Assembly: GCA_031281025.1 (NCBI GenBank)
Contig: JAITFY010000097.1
Location: 1-64,000, forward strand
Direction: 5' to 3'
From: Treponema sp.
Lineage (GTDB): Bacteria > Spirochaetota > Spirochaetia > Treponematales > Breznakiellaceae
DNA: 64,000 bases
A model generated the notes under the pieces. The model had not been told where the DNA came from, ran no database searches, and worked only from the letters and a program-made list of their open reading frames with translations. The position numbers were made by a program, and so were the translations under genes. This document shows positions 9,554-17,715 of this stretch, in pieces. Numbering within the stretch: position 1 is the stretch's first letter; the number at the start of each line of letters is the position of its first letter.

Positions 9554-9632
9554 GGATAGATATTGCCATAAATGTTAGTAAAATGTAAACTGTACAAGCG
9601 AAGTTTAAAATGAGGTAAAATTTGGGGTTTTT

Positions 9633-10328
9633 ATGACAAGGGGAATTCTTATTGCAGGAAATGATTCCACTCTTAGCCGGGCTATTGAGGTTGAGGCAGC
9701 CAACAGGGTAAAGCAGTATGTTTCGGCATTGATACCAAACAGGCTTTCGGATGGAATGACGATTTCTGCTGATGTTCGAGGCAGCAACGATTCCTCTTCT
9801 GAGGATGACAAACAGTTCTCTCTTAACTGGAATCCTTCCAGCCCGATTTCGGCCAGGGCTCTGGTACTTGCCGCAGAAAACCGGCTTGAACGCATTGACG
9901 AAGCGATCCTTGTCTGTTCGCCTCCATCAATTCGCAGTAAACCTGCAAAACTCCCTTTTTCTGCCGTAGAAGTCATGCTTAACGATCACATAAAGGGATG
10001 GTTTTATCTTATAAAAGAATTAACTGCAATTTTTAAAGAACGTGAAAACGGAACATTGGTTCTTGTTTATCCCGATATCAATTTTAATTCTGGAAAAGAA
10101 AAAGTTGTAGATTTTTTGGGTCCTTCGGCTATTGCGTCTTTTCGTGCCCTTGCTCACGGTTTGTTATCGGCTGCACACTGCGAGCCCTATATCACTACCG
10201 GTTTCTCTACGTCCGATCTTGGAAACGAAACTGCCTTTGCCTCTTTTATCTTTAAATCCATCGATGACTTAACAAAACGCTCCAACGGGAAACTTTTTAA
10301 ATACGGAAAATTTAGCTTTTTCAAGTAA
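9633..10328 (+). CDS. Degenerate short-chain dehydrogenase-like protein
   Basis: This 231-residue protein has the outline of a Rossmann SDR: an N-terminal beta-alpha unit (GILIAGNDSTLSRAIEVEAA), a central strand (EAILVCSPPSI), a helix-strand pair (HIKGWFYLIKELTAIFKERENGTLVLVYPDI) and a following helix (GPSAIASFRALAHGLL). The Gly-rich cofactor loop is not conserved and the usual Tyr-x-x-x-Lys pair is missing at the place where it should occur. It is therefore probably a non-catalytic SDR fold; I infer this only from alignment by eye. A GGGG lies 5 bases before the ATG. An inverted repeat follows the stop. Confidence 0.6.
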   Translation: MTRGILIAGNDSTLSRAIEVEAANRVKQYVSALIPNRLSDGMTISADVRGSNDSSSEDDKQFSLNWNPSSPISARALVLAAENRLERIDEAILVCSPPSIRSKPAKLPFSAVEVMLNDHIKGWFYLIKELTAIFKERENGTLVLVYPDINFNSGKEKVVDFLGPSAIASFRALAHGLLSAAHCEPYITTGFSTSDLGNETAFASFIFKSIDDLTKRSNGKLFKYGKFSFFK

Positions 10329-10330
10329 CA

Positions 10331-10373
10331 TCAACAAGCTCAGACGCAACATCAAGTTGTCTGAGCCTGTCGA
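10331..10373. repeat. Palindromic dispersed repeat between convergent genes
   Basis: The 15-base arms 10331-10345 and 10359-10373 pair at 13 of 15 positions around a 13-base loop. The right arm contains TGAGCCTGTCGA, the same core as the palindrome inside trmD (26265-26330), so the two belong to one repeat family. Placement between converging stops would allow it to work as a bidirectional terminator, but there is no U-run. Confidence 0.7.
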
Positions 10374-10383
10374 GACAACAACA

Positions 10384-10884
10384 TCACAGCCAGATACGAA
10401 TACCAATTTCAACCGGCCACCGGAAATGAGGAAAATCGATATCGCCGTCATCGCCTGTTATAATACTTATCCCTAAACTGGGTGCAAGAGTAACGAATAT
10501 TTCTAAAAGATCAATTGGCTGGAAAGTCAGACCAAGAGGAGCCCGCAGACCAAATTCCAGAGCTGCAATATCACCCAAATATATGCTGCCGTAGCCGCCA
10601 AGTCCTAAATACCATCCTAATGTTGGAATAAGCTTCGAGCCAAAGAAATAACGATCTCCTTGAACACCGATAGTGGGTCCTTTATTAACACTCACACCCC
10701 AAAAGAATGGATTATTGGGTAATTTAAGGGATAAAGCTGCACCTTCATTACCAGTAAAGCCATCATCAAGGTGACCGCCCCACATAACGCCAATCCCTAA
10801 ACCACCGGGATGAACATTTTGGGCAAATGCCGTACCTGTCGTAAAAATTACGAGCAGAACCAGAACAGAAAGAATCTTTTTCAT
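10384..10884 (-). CDS. Exported small beta-barrel-like protein
   Basis: This is a 166-residue protein with a clear signal peptide (MKKILSVLVLLVIFTTGTAFA, cleavage after AFA predicted). The mature part is built of alternating hydrophobic, Gly-rich strands (GIGVMWGG, TLGWYLGLGGYGSIYLG, ALEFGLRAPLGLTF) and ends with IGIRIWL, as expected for a small outer-membrane barrel. It recalls the short spirochaetal OMPs grouped under DUF3996, but I cannot confirm that by eye. The ribosome site AAGGAG is strong. Function unknown; it lies convergent to the SDR-like gene across a palindromic repeat. Confidence 0.7.
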   Translation of the reverse strand: MKKILSVLVLLVIFTTGTAFAQNVHPGGLGIGVMWGGHLDDGFTGNEGAALSLKLPNNPFFWGVSVNKGPTIGVQGDRYFFGSKLIPTLGWYLGLGGYGSIYLGDIAALEFGLRAPLGLTFQPIDLLEIFVTLAPSLGISIITGDDGDIDFPHFRWPVEIGIRIWL

Positions 10885-10944
10885 TTTAATCTCCTTATGA
10901 ACTAATATATATTGAATAGCTAAATTTGTAAAGAGTGTAAAAAA

Positions 10945-11655
10945 TCATATAAGCCTATATTTTACCTTATGATCATAAACATCAACACCTTCTTTCTTTT
11001 TGAGAAATCCACATGCCCAATATGTAAAGGGAGTCATAACGATCTCTACACCGCATTTTAAAATATAATTTGTTATTACAAGACTCCAAAAGATTTCCCA
11101 CTTAAATACGCCGGTTGCACTGGCTATCAATACAAAGATAAATGTATCCAGAAACTGCCCAACCAATGAAGATCCGATAGTTCTTACCCAAAGCATACGT
11201 CCTTTCATTACAACTTTTATTTTGGAGAGAACTACCGCATTGGAAAATTCTCCTGCAAGGTATGCAGAAAGGCTTGCAAGCACGATGCCGCCATAGCTCA
11301 TCCCGCCTAAAATCGCATTAAACATTTCGTTTCCAACTTCGGCTTCCCAGAAAGATTCCGGCGGCAGCATACCCAATACGAAAAAAACCAATGTAGTAAG
11401 CGCCATTGCAATAAACCCCGTCCAGATAACGCGTTTTGCAACCTTAAACCCGTAAACCTCGGTAAGCACATCCGCCAGCACATAAACCAGCGGAAACAGC
11501 AGTGTTCCGCCGTCAAAAGCCAACGGAATCGCAAAAAGAGAAACTCCAAGATCGACAATTTTAGCCGAAGACGCAATGTTACTAACAATAAGAATCACAA
11601 CAAAAAAAGACGCAATTACATCCAGATACTTAAAAGAGACAGGTTGATTTGACAT
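10945..11655 (-). CDS. Queuosine precursor transporter (YhhQ/QueT-like, DUF165)
   Basis: This 236-residue integral membrane protein has about six helices. The family signature is visible in FPLVYVLADVLTEVYGFKVAKRVIW, followed by SLVGQFLDTFIFVLIA and MTPFTYW. YhhQ-family proteins import preQ0/preQ1 or queuine for tRNA modification. An open frame extends 23 codons further upstream through a large hairpin; I chose the ATG at 11655 because GAGG lies 7 bases before it. No preQ1 riboswitch is evident. The upstream gene on the same strand is glycogen phosphorylase, 137 bases away. Confidence 0.9.
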   Translation of the reverse strand: MSNQPVSFKYLDVIASFFVVILIVSNIASSAKIVDLGVSLFAIPLAFDGGTLLFPLVYVLADVLTEVYGFKVAKRVIWTGFIAMALTTLVFFVLGMLPPESFWEAEVGNEMFNAILGGMSYGGIVLASLSAYLAGEFSNAVVLSKIKVVMKGRMLWVRTIGSSLVGQFLDTFIFVLIASATGVFKWEIFWSLVITNYILKCGVEIVMTPFTYWACGFLKKKEGVDVYDHKVKYRLI

Positions 11656-11673
11656 TTTTTCCTCGTTTTTTTT

Positions 11674-11768
11674 AAGCGGGTTACTAGGATACCGCTTGAG
11701 GGGTGTCGGCGACAAAAGTGCCATACGAGTATGGTGCTTTTGGTCGCCGACAGGACCCCAAGTAAGCT
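11674..11768. repeat. Large imperfect palindrome in the leader of the transporter gene
   Basis: The core 11705-11751 is an almost perfect hairpin (GTCGGCGAC and GTCGCCGAC at the ends, CCATAC/GTATGG at the tip). Outer arms CTTGAGGGG and CCCCAAG extend it. A small second hairpin (AAGCGG 11674-11679 with CCGCTT 11692-11697) lies between it and the ribosome site on the minus strand. No U-run follows. Confidence 0.65.
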
Positions 11769-11792
11769 ATTTAGCAAACATTTCTGGAGTGC

Positions 11793-14333
11793 CTAGGCCC
11801 ATTTAATAAAGCCGCACCGATACGGATGAATCAAAGCTTCATGTTTGGGAAGTATGCGTATCGTATGCCCCTGCATTCCCGTATCCACACATTCAATACG
11901 AATTTGATATACGTTGATATTTCCTTCGCATTTTACCCATTTCATTTCGGTCTTTCTTGCATCGGCAATTTCATTGGTTTGATTTGAAACTGTGCCGTGA
12001 TACAATTCAACCAGCAGCTCGTTTGGAGAAATACTGCCTAAATCGAGATGGGCTGTTACCGTCAGCATATCGCCGCGTTGCATCACAGGTTTGGCATTGG
12101 ATTCGGTTTTTATGATTTTTAAGCCAGGCCATGCATGCTGCAATTTTGCAAAATACGCCGCGATAGATTTTGTTTCGGCATAGTCATCTTTACTAAAACG
12201 GCGATAATTCTTAAGCGCCGGAAAGTAAAATTGATTTGCATAATCCATTAACATCCTGTGACATGACATCGACTGCCCAATCTGCCTCATGCTGGCTTTC
12301 ATCATTTTTATCCAGCCTCGTGGAAGCCCGTCATTTCCCCTTTGGTAGAACAATGGAATAATATCCCGTTCAAGCAAATCATACAGCGCCTTGCTTTCTA
12401 CATCGTCCTGCAGTTTTTCGTCGTGATAATACTCACCATGACCGATTGACCATCCTGCTTCGGGATCGTAAGCTTCGTCCCACCATCCATCCATGATGGA
12501 GCAGTTAAGGACGCCGTTCATTGCCGCTTTCATACCGCTGGTTCCAGATGCTTCCATTGGCCGGCGCGGTGTATTCAGCCACACATCCCCGCCAGAGGTT
12601 AAATACTTTGCCACGTTCATATCGTAGTTTTCTACGAATACTATACGGTTTGAAACATCGTATTTATCCGCAAAGTGTATCAATTCACGGATTAGTTCCT
12701 TACCAGGTATATCATGAGGGTGCGCTTTGCCGGAGAAAATCAGCTGGACAGGGCGATCGTTGTTTTTTACAAGCCGAATCAAGCGTTCCGGATCGCGAAG
12801 CAATAGATTACCGCGTTTGTAAGTTGCAAAGCGGCGGGCAAAACAAAGAGTAAGCGCATAAGGAGAGAGAGCGTCTTCTGCCTGTCTAAAACGGCGCATA
12901 TCGACGCCTGTTCGCACGTATTGTGCATGGATACGTTCACGTATAAAGGCAACCAGCCGTTCACGGCGGCGCTCATGAGTACGCCAAAGTTCTTCGTCGG
13001 AAATACGGTCTATACGCTCCCAAATACTAAGCTCTGTTGGTTTATCTTCAAAGGTGGGGCCAAGATAGCGATCCAGTAATTCAAGCATACCGGAAGAAAT
13101 CCATGTGCGTGGATGAACACCGTTTGTGACATGCCCTATTGGTACTTCGTTCAGCGGAAGCCCCGGCCACAGTCCTCTCCACATATCCCGTGATACAACA
13201 CCATGAAGTCTTGCAACACCGTTGACATAAGCCGACAATTTCATTGCCAACACTGTCATACAGAAAACTTCACGCTCATCATTTACATCTATTCGCCCCA
13301 GTCCAAGGAATTCTTTCCAGGAAATACCCAGTACTTGCGACCAGCTCTTGAAGTATTTATCCATCATGGCAATATCAAAACGTTCATGTCCTGCCGGAAC
13401 AGGTGTGTGTGTAGTGAATAAATTTGTAGGCCAAATAAGTTCGCACGCTTCATGAAACGAGAAGTTTTTCTCTGTCATGATTTCACGGGCACGTTCCAGT
13501 GCAAGGAATGCCGAATGTCCTTCGTTCATGTGAGTTGCTGCCGGGTTGATTCCTATCGCTCTTAAAGCACGAATACCGCCGATGCCAAGGAGAATCTCCT
13601 GCTGCATACGGGTTTCTTTATCTCCGCCATACAGAGCTGCTGTTACATTTCGGATATCCTGCGTATTTTCTTCCATGTTGGTATCCAACAGGTATAATGA
13701 AGAACGTCCTACTTTTACTTCCCAAATTTGAGCGACAGCCTGCTGTCCCGCCAAATCTACGGAAATTTTAATCGGCGCGCCATCTTTGTCAACTTTTCTT
13801 TCTACCGGCATATTGTACCAGTCATTTTCCGGGTAACTTTCCTGCTGGAATCCATCGGCGTTCAGCATTTGCTTAAAATACCCTTGACGGTACAACAGCC
13901 CGATACCAACCAATGGCAGCCCCATATCCGATGAAGCTTTCATGTGATCCCCAGAGAGAATCCCAAGGCCGCCGGAATAAATAGGCAGAGCCGCATCCAT
14001 TCCGTATTCCATCGAGAAGTATGCTACAACATCCTTGTAGTTCCCCCGGTACCAGGTATCGCCTTTTTTATAGCGTTGAAACCTGTCATAAACTTCCTTG
14101 AGAGCCGCAAGGTACGAATCGTCATTTGCGGTCTGCGCAAGCCGTTCCTGGCTGACCATTCCCAGTGTCCGTATAGGACTTTGCTGAGATTTAAGCCAGG
14201 CATCAAAGTCCAGCCTGATAAAAAGCTGAACCGCGTCATAATTCCACGATAACCAAAGATTGCGGGCAATCTCCTCTAAAGGTTTTAATGCCGCAGGGAG
14301 TTTTGGTTTAACTGTATATGTTGATACGTTCAT
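11793..14333 (-). CDS. glgP: Glycogen/alpha-glucan phosphorylase (GT35, DUF3417 type)
   Basis: This 846-residue cytosolic enzyme releases glucose-1-phosphate from glycogen or maltodextrins. The N-terminal DUF3417 region (LEEIARNLWLSWNYDA) marks the archaeal/bacterial TIGR02094 subfamily. Visible sites include YFSMEYGMDAALPIYSGGLGILSGDH, HMNEGHSAF, HVTNGVHPRTW, RRFATYKRG and the pyridoxal-phosphate motif EASGTSGMKAAMNG with Lys602. Length fits the subfamily. No Shine-Dalgarno precedes the ATG; a consensus TTGACA promoter ends 6 bases upstream. Together with the GH13 protein at 47675-51292 and a CBM48 protein at 20672-21442, it points to alpha-glucan metabolism. Confidence 0.96.
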   Translation of the reverse strand: MNVSTYTVKPKLPAALKPLEEIARNLWLSWNYDAVQLFIRLDFDAWLKSQQSPIRTLGMVSQERLAQTANDDSYLAALKEVYDRFQRYKKGDTWYRGNYKDVVAYFSMEYGMDAALPIYSGGLGILSGDHMKASSDMGLPLVGIGLLYRQGYFKQMLNADGFQQESYPENDWYNMPVERKVDKDGAPIKISVDLAGQQAVAQIWEVKVGRSSLYLLDTNMEENTQDIRNVTAALYGGDKETRMQQEILLGIGGIRALRAIGINPAATHMNEGHSAFLALERAREIMTEKNFSFHEACELIWPTNLFTTHTPVPAGHERFDIAMMDKYFKSWSQVLGISWKEFLGLGRIDVNDEREVFCMTVLAMKLSAYVNGVARLHGVVSRDMWRGLWPGLPLNEVPIGHVTNGVHPRTWISSGMLELLDRYLGPTFEDKPTELSIWERIDRISDEELWRTHERRRERLVAFIRERIHAQYVRTGVDMRRFRQAEDALSPYALTLCFARRFATYKRGNLLLRDPERLIRLVKNNDRPVQLIFSGKAHPHDIPGKELIRELIHFADKYDVSNRIVFVENYDMNVAKYLTSGGDVWLNTPRRPMEASGTSGMKAAMNGVLNCSIMDGWWDEAYDPEAGWSIGHGEYYHDEKLQDDVESKALYDLLERDIIPLFYQRGNDGLPRGWIKMMKASMRQIGQSMSCHRMLMDYANQFYFPALKNYRRFSKDDYAETKSIAAYFAKLQHAWPGLKIIKTESNAKPVMQRGDMLTVTAHLDLGSISPNELLVELYHGTVSNQTNEIADARKTEMKWVKCEGNINVYQIRIECVDTGMQGHTIRILPKHEALIHPYRCGFIKWA

Positions 14334-14339
14334 ATATTA

Positions 14340-14368
14340 AGTTTATGGCGGTTTTTACATTATGTCAA
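14340..14368 (-). promoter_or_regulatory. Strong predicted leaderless promoter of glgP
   Basis: On the minus strand there is a perfect TTGACA, a 17-base spacer and TAAACT, then exactly 6 bases to the ATG at 14333. The start point would fall on or next to the initiation codon. Confidence 0.65.
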
Positions 14369-14384
14369 TGGAGCTTTGGCTATG

Positions 14385-15737
14385 TTATTTACAATATTCG
14401 GCCATAACACTGGATAATTTTTGTGTCATTGACAGTATTTGAAAATAACCAGTTTTCATCGATTCACTTTGTTCTTTAAGTTTATTGAGTGCGACAGTAA
14501 CTTCGTTGCTTTTTGTTGCCAGATCGTTAAAAGTATCGATCAATTCAGTCATGGTTCCTGCAAAACCGTTTATATCTCTGGATATTTCTGCAATCCGGTT
14601 TTCGGTATTGGCGGATTGTTTTGTGGTAACCGAAATTCCATCAATAATGGTTTTTAAGGTTATGGAAATATTCCGGGAATTTACACGAGTATTGTCTGCA
14701 AGACGGCGAATTTCGTCGGCAACTACCGCAAACCCCTTTCCTGCTGCTCCGGCGTGAGCGGCTTCAATTGCTGCATTCATGGATAAAAGGTTAGTATTTG
14801 CCGCAATTGCACTGATAATGTGGATTGCATCCGCTATACCTCCCACAGATTCAGAGATAGTATTAACCGACTGAATGGTTTCCTGCATGGATTCCTGCCC
14901 CTGAGCGGCAGTTTCTATCAACATCTTTATGGTATCTTGTTCCCTGCGTGAAATTTCTGAAGTGTGTCTTATCGAACTTATCATTATTTCCGTTGCAGTT
15001 GATGAATCATTTACCGATGTTACTTCCTGATCGACTGTTTCGTCCATTTCATGTATCAGTTTGTTTATCCCTTCGATAAGGCTGGAGGCGTGTTTGAGCT
15101 GCTCCCTGAGCTGCCGTTCTGTCTCCGCAGCCATTTCTCTTTCATGAATGTCCATAAACAGGCCGGCTACCCGTAAAGGAACTCCATTCGCATCACGAAT
15201 AGTTTCGCCTAATGCCTGAAACCAACGATATTCGCCGGACTTTAATTTGCACCGGTATTCAAGATTATACGGCGTATTGCCCGAATGATCCGACAAATGT
15301 TCGACAAAAGCGTTTAAAGTTCTTTCTTTATCTTCTGGATGAAGACGATCAACCCAGCTGCTGGTTAAGTTGGGGAAATCAATTTCATTTTTAAAACCCA
15401 GCATTCTGCGGAATTCGTCCGACCATGTGAATTTGTTGTTTGGATTGGCAGGATCACCTGCAACTACGTTCATGTCCCATAAACCGGTATGTAAAGCTTT
15501 ATTTGCAAGTTGAAATTTCATAATATCATAGCGCATATTGTCCTGGTTAATTTTTATTGCCTTTGAAAAATTTTCGAATATTTCTTTAATTTCCGGCGAA
15601 ATTTCAGCGGTTGGTGCTTTAACAGAAAAGTCTGCGGATTCACATTCCGCCAATAAACGTCTGCTTTCTGACAATAAAGCTCCTATGCCAAAGCTCTTGT
15701 TGGCAGATTGTTTAATGTTATCTTTTTTAGAAAACAT
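14385..15737 (-). CDS. Soluble PAS-containing methyl-accepting chemotaxis protein
   Basis: This is a 450-residue cytoplasmic receptor without membrane segments. A PAS fold with PAC-like ending occupies about residues 75-200 ([51 protein letters not shown]). A coiled signalling domain follows, with the hairpin tip [24 protein letters not shown]. It should feed CheA and sense an intracellular or redox signal. A GGATGG-type ribosome site precedes the ATG. It lies 50 bases downstream of the anchored Glu-repeat protein on the same strand. No CheA or CheW is in the window. Confidence 0.93.
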   Translation of the reverse strand: MFSKKDNIKQSANKSFGIGALLSESRRLLAECESADFSVKAPTAEISPEIKEIFENFSKAIKINQDNMRYDIMKFQLANKALHTGLWDMNVVAGDPANPNNKFTWSDEFRRMLGFKNEIDFPNLTSSWVDRLHPEDKERTLNAFVEHLSDHSGNTPYNLEYRCKLKSGEYRWFQALGETIRDANGVPLRVAGLFMDIHEREMAAETERQLREQLKHASSLIEGINKLIHEMDETVDQEVTSVNDSSTATEIMISSIRHTSEISRREQDTIKMLIETAAQGQESMQETIQSVNTISESVGGIADAIHIISAIAANTNLLSMNAAIEAAHAGAAGKGFAVVADEIRRLADNTRVNSRNISITLKTIIDGISVTTKQSANTENRIAEISRDINGFAGTMTELIDTFNDLATKSNEVTVALNKLKEQSESMKTGYFQILSMTQKLSSVMAEYCK

Positions 15738-15787
15738 AATACCATCCTTATCCTTATCGTATATTAATTATACAACAATTTTCTTTA

Positions 15788-17644
15788 TTATTCATTGTTT
15801 TCTTTAAGAGATTCAAACATTGAAGAGAATGGAGAAACGATATCTATTTTGGAATCCCAAATATTTTGATCTTCCTGTTCGCGGGTAACAGTTTCATAAA
15901 TACTGCTAAAATCAAATTCACTTGCAGATGCCAGTAACCCCTTGCTGATGGATTCCGATTCTGGATCATATTTACAAGCTGTAGCCAAAAGACCGCCTTT
16001 TTTAGTTCTTCCAATTTTTTTCTCTGTCCGCCTTAAAAGACCGATTTGGGTTTCTTCATCGGCAGGTTCCAGATAAAAACCTTCAAAAACTTTAATATCA
16101 TCTATGTTTTTAATTTCTTCAATTGCAGAAATTAATTCTGATTCTTCAAGAATCTCAATGTCATCGATTTCTTCGAGGGCTTCGGTTTTCTCGAAACCTT
16201 CAACTTTTTCCTCGATTTCTTCAATTTTTTCGAGGGTCTCGGCTTCTTCAAGCGCTTCCGCTTCCTGGATTTCTTCAATTTCTTCGAGGGTCTCGATTTC
16301 CTCAAGCGCTTCCGCTTCCTGGATTTCCTCGATTTCCTCAAGCGCTTCCGCTTCCTGGATTTCTTCAATTTCTTCGAGAGTTTCTACTTCTTCGAGTACC
16401 TCCAGAGCTTCGTGTTGAATTGGAGAATCTGGTATATCGATACTGCTGCCGGATTTGATTACTGTAAGCAGTTCATCCCATGAATTATCGATAATAATAT
16501 CAACGTTTTTTTCCATGTGGGACTTTAATTTAAGGTTCCGTTTTATGTCTAATTTAATCTCGTCCCGGCGCTGCTCAAGCTCCAAAATCCATTTGGCTCT
16601 TTCCCGGTTTGACTTATTTACATATAATTGCTCAAAAAGTTTTTCGCGCAGGTTTTTTATCCTGTTTCGTACAACTGTAAGTTTATTTGCTTTTAGATTT
16701 GACAGGAAAAACAACAACAAATAAAACGAAATAAATATGGAAAGATTTAAGAGAAGTTTCATGGAAGCAGGAATCGAAAATAAATAATCGTTTATCAAAC
16801 GGCCAAAGAAAAGACCATTATGTGTTTTTGATGAAACTAAAGAAAATTTAATCCCCGATTCTTCTGAATCAATGGTAACGTGGCTCATTTCGTTATTCCA
16901 AATTGCGGATATTTTTTCTAGTATTTCTGTTCTTGATGAATCCACACCCATGATTCTGGGAATTCCCAAAAGAACACCGGGAGGATCTCCAAGTATAGAA
17001 ACATTTTCGTTTATTTCCAGCCGTCCTTCGGCGATTAACTTTTCTGTTAATGCCCTGACAGATACGGTAAAAAGCGCAGTTCCCCTGTAAACTTCCATTG
17101 AATCGTTAAATGGGAACGAATAAACTATCCTGTCGGTTTGATCATCCATTGTAAATTTCGCATAACTACCGGATGGAACACTCACTGTTTCAAAAGGCAG
17201 CGCTAAAGGGTCTTCATTGTAATTTCGATATGCGGTTGAATAATTGTTTTGGCTGATAATATCGCGGGGTGATGTTGAAAAATGAATCCTTATTCCGTTA
17301 CTGTCAACAAATTGAACAGACTGAAGCCCAATGGTAGTTTCCAGCATCATCCCATATATTCTTGAACGTTCAAAAATATCTTCTGCATTTTGGTTATGTA
17401 AAAAACTGCTGCGGATGGCCGGATAGTTAAGCGAAGCAGCAAATCTTCTTTGAAGATAAAAAATGTGGTTTTCAACTATGTCAGCATCTATGACATTTTC
17501 TTTGATATATGAATTCAAAACAGAAGGGTTGTAAAATCGCGCCTGGATAAATTCCAGCAGCTCATTATCAGTCAGCCAGAAAAAACCAGCAAAAAGGAGG
17601 AGAGAAATTACTAATACCAGCAGCGGTTTAAAAAATGTTGACAA
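15788..17644 (-). CDS. Anchored sensor-like protein with a long Glu-rich repeat tail
   Basis: This 618-residue protein is of unknown family. Two hydrophobic segments (about 7-24 and 295-315) frame an exterior region resembling a Cache-like sensor (DSNGIRIHFSTSPRD, DDQTDRIVYSF). The cytoplasmic part begins with a basic coiled coil (about 320-385). It continues with a strongly acidic block (about 415-505) of tandem EEIEEIQEAEAL-type units and ends with two copies of a KGGLLA/KGLLAS motif. Start is the TTG at 17644, the only candidate before the first helix. The downstream gene is a chemoreceptor, so a signalling role is possible but unproven. Confidence 0.65.
   Translation of the reverse strand: MSTFFKPLLVLVISLLLFAGFFWLTDNELLEFIQARFYNPSVLNSYIKENVIDADIVENHIFYLQRRFAASLNYPAIRSSFLHNQNAEDIFERSRIYGMMLETTIGLQSVQFVDSNGIRIHFSTSPRDIISQNNYSTAYRNYNEDPLALPFETVSVPSGSYAKFTMDDQTDRIVYSFPFNDSMEVYRGTALFTVSVRALTEKLIAEGRLEINENVSILGDPPGVLLGIPRIMGVDSSRTEILEKISAIWNNEMSHVTIDSEESGIKFSLVSSKTHNGLFFGRLINDYLFSIPASMKLLLNLSIFISFYLLLFFLSNLKANKLTVVRNRIKNLREKLFEQLYVNKSNRERAKWILELEQRRDEIKLDIKRNLKLKSHMEKNVDIIIDNSWDELLTVIKSGSSIDIPDSPIQHEALEVLEEVETLEEIEEIQEAEALEEIEEIQEAEALEEIETLEEIEEIQEAEALEEAETLEKIEEIEEKVEGFEKTEALEEIDDIEILEESELISAIEEIKNIDDIKVFEGFYLEPADEETQIGLLRRTEKKIGRTKKGGLLATACKYDPESESISKGLLASASEFDFSSIYETVTREQEDQNIWDSKIDIVSPFSSMFESLKENNE
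16140..16400 (-). repeat. Intragenic tandem repeats coding Glu/Ile/Ala-rich units
   Basis: Repeated blocks such as AAGCGCTTCCGCTTCCTGG (plus-strand reading) recur three times with shorter degenerate copies around them. They code units like EEIEEIQEAEALEE, and copy number may vary between strains. Confidence 0.8.
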
Positions 17645-17715
17645 ACTATTTACCCGTTTCTTCTATAGTATCGGCAGTTTTCCTGTGCAAATTCGCTTTT
17701 TTTGCCCAAACCGCT

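Noticed and set aside
11656-11792. preQ1 riboswitch upstream of the queuosine-precursor transporter
   Set aside because: The region holds a long hairpin but I cannot find the preQ1 aptamer consensus or its A-rich tail pairing.
12521-14252. Plus-strand open frames inside glgP
   Set aside because: They are shadows of the fully conserved glycogen phosphorylase frame on the minus strand.
16123-16458. Long open frames opposite the Glu-rich repeats (Ser- or Arg/Leu-rich products)
   Set aside because: They mirror the tandem repeats of the minus-strand gene and have no start signal of their own; the minus-strand frame continues far beyond with normal codon use.
17645-17715. Sigma28 flagellar promoter upstream of the anchored sensor gene
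   Set aside because: A GCCGATAC-like -10 is present on the minus strand but no TAAA element lies at the required distance.
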